A stretch of 10,678 nucleotides of DNA from an uncultured Burkholderiales bacterium (GTDB taxonomy: Bacteria; Pseudomonadota; Gammaproteobacteria; Burkholderiales; Thiobacillaceae). This document shows, one piece after another, positions 6,725 to 10,678 of the stretch. The stretch spans positions 1 to 10,678 of the forward strand of contig CALAMX010000061.1 in assembly GCA_937925755.1 (NCBI GenBank), written 5' to 3'. Position 1 is the stretch's first letter, and the number at the start of each line of letters is the position of its first letter. The notes under the pieces are model-generated. The model saw only the letters and a program-made list of their open reading frames with translations, was not told where the DNA came from and did no database searches. Both the position numbers and the translations under genes were made by a program.

Positions 6725-7333
6725 GTTTCGCGTCATCCCAGACGGGCCAGCGTCGGCATCCTGACCGGCCTGTGCTTTGGCCTGCTCGTGGGCTGCGCGA
6801 CGATGCACAACCCTGGCCCACAGTCCCCCCACTTCCGCTATCCCGAGGGAACGCAACTGATCCTCAACCAGCCAGTCGAAATACAGCCGGGTGAGGCCAG
6901 CCTGCGCCTACAGTTCGGTCGTGTGGTGCCGCGCAATGGGGTGCAGGAACAGGAACCGCACTGCATCTTCGAGATCGACCCTGTGCGCGCAACAATACAA
7001 CGCATCGAGTCGGACGTCTTTACGGTCACGCGGGTTGAGCGGGGTGTTTGGATGTCGGCCATCCCTGCATTGGGCGTGCTGCGGGTGGGCCTGCTTGATC
7101 GCAGCGGACCGACCCTGATCTATTACCAGACCGAGTTCCGCTTACGTTCCGAGCGGCAGCCCGGCGTGCGCAGTTTGCTGTGCCAGAGCCTTAAGAGTGC
7201 GGCCGGCATCGATCCCAACATGCGTCACCTTACCTTGGAGGAGATCCGTCAGGCACTTGGGTCGATCTTTACCCTGCGCCTGCCGGATCAACGCGCCGAT
7301 GGCGGCCTGAGCATGGCTCAGGCAAGGTTGTAG
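6725..7333 (+). CDS. Putative lipoprotein of unknown function; start codon not resolved
   Basis: The coding region is clear from a lipoprotein signal onwards: a basic n-region (RHPRR), a hydrophobic core ILTGLCFGLL and the lipobox LVGC with the lipidated Cys at 6794. The mature part has 179 residues with two further cysteines (HCIFE, LLCQS), predicted to be mostly beta-strand, and an outer-membrane anchor is likely. From memory it resembles unnamed proteobacterial lipoproteins with a short cysteine-containing CxFE segment; function unknown. No ATG, GTG or TTG exists in this frame between the predicted transcription start (about 6566) and GTG 6788, which lies inside the signal. The coordinate 6725 (GTT, one change from GTG) is a placeholder that gives a normal 24-residue signal. 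A frameshift at a C7 run (6665-6671) linked to ATG 6657 is another possibility. The 3' end overlaps the convergent gene by 16 bp. Confidence 0.65.
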   Translation, partial: VSRHPRRASVGILTGLCFGLLVGCATMHNPGPQSPHFRYPEGTQLILNQPVEIQPGEASLRLQFGRVVPRNGVQEQEPHCIFEIDPVRATIQRIESDVFTVTRVERGVWMSAIPALGVLRVGLLDRSGPTLIYYQTEFRLRSERQPGVRSLLCQSLKSAAGIDPNMRHLTLEEIRQALGSIFTLRLPDQRADGGLSMAQARL

Positions 7334-8727
7334 CGAGCACCAGGTCGAGGGACCTCGACCGTCCACCCAAGGCGTGCGCGCATGAGCTCGGCGAAGCCCA
7401 GCGCCGTCTCCTCCTCACCGTGCACCACGAAGGCGCAGCGCGGGGGTTGGCGAAAGTGTCGCAACCAGGCGAGCAGCGCATCACGGTCGGCATGGGCCGA
7501 GAGTCCGCCCAAGGTGTAGAGGTCGGCACGCACCGGCACCTCCTCGCGAAAGATGCGCACGGTCTTCGCCCCATCCACCAGTTGGCGGCCCAAGGTGCCT
7601 TGCGCCTGAAAGCCGGTGATGACGACCGTGCACTCGGGCCGCGGCAGGTTGAACTTAAGGTGATGCTTGATGCGGCCGGCGTCGCACATGCCGGAGGCGG
7701 AGATGATGATGGCGCCCTGTCTGATCTTGTTCAGGGCCATGGAGTCCTCGACGTCCTCCGTGACCCGCAGATAGGGCGCATCGGGGCTCGCACGAAACCA
7801 GGCGAGCAGTGCCCGCGTCTCGGGGTCAAGCAGGGCCTGGTGCTTGAGGGTGATCTCGGTGGCGGCGCTGGCCATAGGGGAATCGACGAAAACCGCCAGG
7901 TTGCGCGGCAGCCTACCCTGGCGCACGAGGTCCATGAGCAGATAGAGGATCTCCTGGGTGCGTCCCACGGCGAAGGCAGGAATGATGACATTGCCCCGCT
8001 TGCGCGCCAGGGTGTCGTTGATGGCATGCGCGAGTTCATCGACCGTCTCCTTCATCCCCTTGTGCAGGCGGTTGCCATAGGTGGATTCGACGATCAAGTA
8101 GTCGCCCGAGTCGATGGGAGTGGGGTCGTTCACGACCGGCCGGCCAGGCATGCCCAGGTCGCCGGAGAAGACCAGCTTGCGGGTCTGATCGCCGGACTCG
8201 ACCCAGACCTCCACGATGGCCGAGCCGAGGATGTGGCCGGCGTCGCGGAAACGCACCCGCACGCGAGCGTGCGGACGCAGTTCCTGATCATAGTCGACCG
8301 TCTGCAGACGGCGCAGACAGGCGTGCGCCTGGGCCACCGTATAGAGCGGGGCGACCTCCTCCTTGAGTGCGCCGTCCTTCTTGCGTCGGTCGTAGTTCGC
8401 CCACTCGGCCTCCTTCTCCTGGATGAAGGCCGCGTCCGGCAGCATCACGGCGAGCAGGTCGGCGGTGGCGTGGGTGCAGTAGACCGGTCCGCGGAAGCCC
8501 AATGTGACCAACCGTGGCAGCAGCCCGGAATGGTCGATGTGGGCATGGGTGAGCAGGACGAAGTCGATCGACTCCGGGTCGAAGGCGGGAAAGGTGTGGT
8601 TTTTCACGTCCGCATCGCGGCCGCCCTGGAACAGGCCGCACTCGACCAGGAAGCGCAGGCCCTCGGCCTGCACCATGAAACACGAGCCGGTCACCTCGCG
8701 CGTGGAACCCAGGAAACTGATCTGCAT
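7318..8727 (-). CDS. MBL-fold beta-CASP RNA hydrolase (YSH1/CPSF-like)
   Basis: The 469-aa protein has the complete metallo-beta-lactamase plus beta-CASP layout. Motif 2 is HAHIDH (residues 61-66), motif 3 GH at 164-165, motif 4 SGD at 188-190. The beta-CASP insert runs from about 210 to 380 and includes ESTYGNR, RTQEI and SASGMCDAGRIKHHL. The final motifs are SAHAD (410-414) and VVHGE (434-438). These residues bind two zinc ions for phosphodiester hydrolysis in the CPSF73/YSH1 group, so an RNA endo- and/or exonuclease role is expected; bacterial substrates are mostly unknown. The ATG at 8727 has an AAGG ribosome-binding site and the protein begins MQISFLGSTREVTGS, typical of the family start. 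A 28-codon ORF ends 13 nt upstream. Its last codons overlap the lipoprotein gene. Confidence 0.95.
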   Translation of the reverse strand: MQISFLGSTREVTGSCFMVQAEGLRFLVECGLFQGGRDADVKNHTFPAFDPESIDFVLLTHAHIDHSGLLPRLVTLGFRGPVYCTHATADLLAVMLPDAAFIQEKEAEWANYDRRKKDGALKEEVAPLYTVAQAHACLRRLQTVDYDQELRPHARVRVRFRDAGHILGSAIVEVWVESGDQTRKLVFSGDLGMPGRPVVNDPTPIDSGDYLIVESTYGNRLHKGMKETVDELAHAINDTLARKRGNVIIPAFAVGRTQEILYLLMDLVRQGRLPRNLAVFVDSPMASAATEITLKHQALLDPETRALLAWFRASPDAPYLRVTEDVEDSMALNKIRQGAIIISASGMCDAGRIKHHLKFNLPRPECTVVITGFQAQGTLGRQLVDGAKTVRIFREEVPVRADLYTLGGLSAHADRDALLAWLRHFRQPPRCAFVVHGEEETALGFAELMRARLGWTVEVPRPGARYNLA

Positions 8728-8740
8728 GGCCGCCTTTGCG

Positions 8741-8827
8741 CTATTGGATGCGAAGTGTGATCAGCATGTCACGCCCGCCGATGACCACCCGTCCAGACGG
8801 TGGTAGCCGACGGCGATTCCCTGGCAT
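8741..8827 (-). CDS. Small ORF (28 aa) with strong ribosome-binding site
   Basis: This ORF is too short for ordinary gene calling. ATG 8827 is preceded at 8 nt by a perfect AGGAGG (8836-8841), one of the best Shine-Dalgarno sequences in the window. The peptide is basic at first (PGNRRR) and then hydrophobic (RVVIGG, MLITLRIQ). It ends 13 nt before the RNA hydrolase gene and could be a leader peptide or a small protein translated with it. An imperfect hairpin (8784-8804, ACCACC(C)GTC against GACGGTGGT) lies within it. I do not recognise the peptide, and translation is not proven. Confidence 0.4.
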   Translation of the reverse strand: MPGNRRRLPPSGRVVIGGRDMLITLRIQ

Positions 8828-8847
8828 ATCCGTTTCCTCCTTCCTGT

Positions 8848-8867
8848 GCTGCTTTCAGCATAGCAGC
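8848..8867 (-). terminator. Stem-loop just after TIR gene stop
   Basis: GCTGCT and AGCAGC pair around an 8-nt loop, directly after the stop codon of the TIR-domain gene on the - strand. What follows is purine-rich and holds the AGGAGG of the small ORF rather than a U-run. The stem may stop or slow transcription, or protect the mRNA end; evidence is weak. Confidence 0.3.
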
Positions 8868-8868
8868 G

Positions 8869-10016
8869 TCACTCGGTGGCGCGCCGGGCCTCGAATCGCA
8901 CCGGTGCCTGGATGGAGTGGCCACCGCCGCTTTCAAGGCTGAAGCGGATGACATCCCCCTCGAGGGTACCGCGGTAGCGGTGCGTGACCGTCCTGATCGC
9001 ATCGCCGCTCAGCATCTCCTGGCTCTGGGTGATGCAGCTCAGACGGTTACCGCTGATGCGGCCGTCCTGAATGGCGCGCGGCGTCCTCAGGTAGCTGGCG
9101 GTGCCGAACACCTCGCCCGCTGCGACCTCGAATCCGAACACCTCCGGATGCGTGTCACCCCAGTCGTAGCGGATCGTGGCCGTCCAGCGACCGGATGGCG
9201 CGGGGGGGACGACGGGCTGCGGTTGCAGGGGTGTGAGGTTCGGCCCCGCGGACTGCGGCCGCGCCCGAGGGATGGTTGCCGGCCGCGGTTCAGCGGGCAC
9301 TGGTGTCACCGGCGCGACACGCGGTGGCGCGGGCAATGACGGCTGGGGTGTGCTCACAGTCGGTCGGGGTGCTTCCTCGGACGGCCTGTGGCCGGATGGC
9401 GTCGATGCGCTGTCCGATGCCTGCGGAGGCGATGGCATACCGGGTTCCTCTGCCTGCCAGGGGGCGAGCATCAGGATCAGGATCGCCAGCAATCCGGCCA
9501 GGACTGCCCCCGCCAGCCCCCAGGCCAGGGGGCGCCGACCCGGGCCGACCCAGCGCCGGCCGCCGAGCAGGGACCGGATGGCCTCGCTCAGGCGGGCGAC
9601 GTCCGTCTTCCAGCCGGCGTCGGACAGGCTGAGGGCCTGTCGTCTGGCCAGGGCGCGGATGTCCTCTGGCAGGTCCGCCTCTGCCGGCATGCGGGCACCG
9701 CCGACGAGGACCGGGATCAGCGGCCTGCCCAGCGCCAGACCCAGGCGGACCTCCAGCCGCACGAAATCGTCCGGGTCATCCAGACGGCGCACGCCGTCGC
9801 GCGCGATTCGCGGCCACTGCGGCCCGATCAGGACCAGCACCACGTCCATGGCGCGCAACTGGTTCTCGATGGCCTCGACGAAGTCCTGGCCCGGCCGGAT
9901 GTCGTCCACGTCGCGGAAGACCTGCTCGGAACCGAGCCCTTTTTCCAGGGCGTCAGCCAGACGTCCGGCAAAACCTGCGCTGTCCTCGCGGCGTAGCTGA
10001 TGAAGATGCCCGACAT
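8869..10016 (-). pseudogene. TIR-domain membrane protein, frameshifted by one base near its start
   Basis: The first eight codons from ATG 10016 read MSGIFISY; after a missing C beside 9993 the sequence continues in the other frame as RREDSAGFAGRLADALEKG. Restoring one base gives a 382-aa protein. Its order is a TIR domain (1 to about 155) with FISYRRED, F-R-D, PGQDF, IGPQW and the DFVRLEV segment whose Glu89 matches the putative NADase glutamate; one membrane helix (about 164-185, LAGAVLAGLLAILILMLAPW); a Pro-rich linker (about 190-275); and a beta-rich C-terminal domain (about 276-382) starting GRWTATIRYDWG. Topology would put TIR in the cytoplasm and the C-terminus outside. Bacterial TIRs can cleave NAD in defence or signalling. 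As written, only a fragment starting at GTG 9909 could be made in the second frame. It follows the 161-aa gene by 12 nt. A sequencing error is as likely as a true mutation. Confidence 0.85.
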
Positions 10017-10028
10017 GGCCTCATTCGA

Positions 10029-10514
10029 TCATGGCAGAAGGTGTCGGCTGTCGCGCGCGAAACCCAGCATGGCCTCGCCCATGTCCTTGGCGAACGGGAA
10101 GGCATCGCCGCGACGAGGGGAGAGGCCGTACCTGTTCGTGTACAACCGGTCGCGGTCGCAGGGGAAGACAGCCAGGCGAAGCTCAGGCCAATAGGCGCTC
10201 TCGGTGCGCGAGATACTGAAGCCCTCCTGTGCCTGAGCCACATAGACGACGGCCGCGCCCGTGCCGTCACAGGCCTGACGCCGGGCAGCGGGTATGCCCT
10301 CCATCAAGGCCAACACCGATTCGCCGCTGGATCGTGCCCTGACCATGACCCCGGCGGTGGCCAGCTCCTGCAGAGTCTCGCCGTAAAGGGCGGCCATCTT
10401 GGCGCTGTAGGTCTGGGTCGATTCTCCCGCCCAGAAATCCCGACGGCTGGGTTCACCACGGGCCAGAACGGCGATGATCCACGGCGGGGGCGTCGGGTCA
10501 GGCGGCTGGCTCAT
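10029..10514 (-). CDS. Hypothetical protein upstream of TIR gene
   Basis: I do not recognise this 161-aa protein. It starts MSQPPDPTPPPWIIAVLARG, has no signal peptide or membrane helix, and looks like a mixed alpha/beta cytosolic domain: a strand WIIAVLA, a helix with YSAKMAALYGETLQELATAG, strands VMVRARSSG and AAVVYVAQ, and a C-terminal tract with several charged residues (RLAVFPCDRDRLYTNRYG). Two cysteines are present in the centre and tail. The ATG at 10514 has no good Shine-Dalgarno; an in-frame TTG at 10541 would add nine residues. It ends 12 nt before the TIR gene and has a GAGG near that start, so the two are probably co-transcribed and may work together, for example as sensor or regulator and TIR effector; that is only inference from position. 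Confidence 0.7.
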   Translation of the reverse strand: MSQPPDPTPPPWIIAVLARGEPSRRDFWAGESTQTYSAKMAALYGETLQELATAGVMVRARSSGESVLALMEGIPAARRQACDGTGAAVVYVAQAQEGFSISRTESAYWPELRLAVFPCDRDRLYTNRYGLSPRRGDAFPFAKDMGEAMLGFARDSRHLLP

Positions 10515-10582
10515 GACAGTTGTGTGTGTCAAGTTGCGCAAAATATTCTGATCAGGTAATCGGTTGATTTCTCACATGCGCT

Positions 10583-10624
10583 GCTGGTGGCGCGCAGGGC
10601 GTAGCCCGAAGCGGCGCCAGCGGC
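10583..10624. repeat. GC-rich imperfect palindrome, terminator- or REP-like
   Basis: The outer arms GCTGGTGGCGC (10583-10593) and GCGCCAGCGGC (10614-10624) pair at 10 of 11 positions counting one wobble, and enclose a small stem GGGC-GTA-GCCC (10597-10607). It sits just after the stop of the truncated - strand gene at the window edge and before the hypothetical gene. It could be that gene's terminator or a dispersed REP-type element; no second copy is visible in this window. The surrounding gap, 10542-10633, holds only AT-rich sequence with short inverted repeats besides this. Confidence 0.4.
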
Positions 10625-10633
10625 GCGGGTTGC

Positions 10634-10678
10634 TCATGCAACCAGTCTCAACGCCTCCTTTTTCTGCTCCGCCAGGAG
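10634..10678 (-). CDS. C-terminal end of an upstream gene (cut by window edge)
   Basis: An open frame enters from the right edge and ends at TGA 10634-10636. The visible 14 residues, LLAEQKKEALRLVA, look like a coding C-terminus: helical and charged. Endings of type LLAEQKK occur in restriction-modification specificity subunits, but 14 residues are too few for a call. It reads in the same direction as the TIR pair and is followed by the palindrome at 10583-10624. Confidence 0.35.
   Translation of the reverse strand, partial: LLAEQKKEALRLVA

Noticed and set aside
7420..8760. 446-codon open frame on the + strand opposite the RNA hydrolase gene
   Set aside because: Translation is rich in G, R, H, V and D with no domain pattern; it mirrors the codon bias of the real - strand gene, which has all catalytic motifs.
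9176..10000. 274-codon + strand frame opposite the TIR gene
   Set aside because: Arg/Pro/Ser/Ala-rich translation typical of antisense GC-rich DNA; TIR, membrane and C-terminal domains on the - strand explain the region.
10526..10532. TTGACA on the - strand as -35 for the hypothetical/TIR unit
   Set aside because: A -10 at the proper distance would fall inside the coding region at CCAGCC, which does not fit.
1..10678. CRISPR arrays, tRNA or rRNA genes, insertion sequences
   Set aside because: No regularly spaced repeats, no cloverleaf sequences, no rRNA-like segments and no transposase motifs were seen on either strand.

Overview
The window is GC-rich, densely packed bacterial DNA. The gene set suggests a gammaproteobacterium with cytochrome-based respiration, possibly a sulfur-oxidising Chromatiales-type lineage: an Hsp15 homologue, RsgA, a pterin dehydratase, two small periplasmic c-type cytochromes, a secreted DsrE-like protein and a FAD-dependent protoporphyrinogen-oxidase-like enzyme. 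The lineage is an inference from gene content, not a proven assignment.

Region 1 (1-3266, + strand) reads left to right. It holds the 3' part of an M48 (Ste24-type) membrane protease, a small cytochrome c, pterin-4a-carbinolamine dehydratase, the ribosome-assembly GTPase RsgA, and a DsrE-family protein with a signal peptide. The middle genes are tightly spaced (10 and 24 nt), consistent with co-transcription. The region ends in a convergent junction with a stem-loop at 3286-3315.

Region 2 (3358-6486, - strand) contains a mono-heme cytochrome c and then a compact four-gene group. That group runs Hsp15-like S4 protein, HemY/PPOX-like flavoprotein, DJ-1/YajL-type protein and a two-CBS-domain protein, with overlaps or short gaps. 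It looks like a stress or redox housekeeping operon.

Region 3 (6487-8827) starts with a promoter with near-consensus -35 and -10 elements and an 18-bp near-palindrome over the expected transcription start. These lie ahead of a putative outer-membrane lipoprotein whose reading frame has no normal start codon. Its 3' end overlaps by 16 bp the convergent gene for a beta-CASP metallo-beta-lactamase-fold RNA hydrolase. A 28-codon small ORF with a strong Shine-Dalgarno sequence precedes that hydrolase.

Region 4 (8869-10678, - strand) looks accessory. It holds an unrecognised 161-aa protein followed after 12 nt by a TIR-domain protein (TIR, one membrane helix, Pro-rich linker, C-terminal beta-rich domain). 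The TIR gene carries a one-base deletion inside its FISYRRED motif, so as written it is frameshifted. Upstream of this pair are a GC-rich hairpin and the last 14 codons of another - strand gene. The TIR pair is the most likely candidate for an undescribed (possibly defence or signalling) module, and the frameshift is the first thing to verify. No tRNA, rRNA, CRISPR array or insertion sequence was seen.
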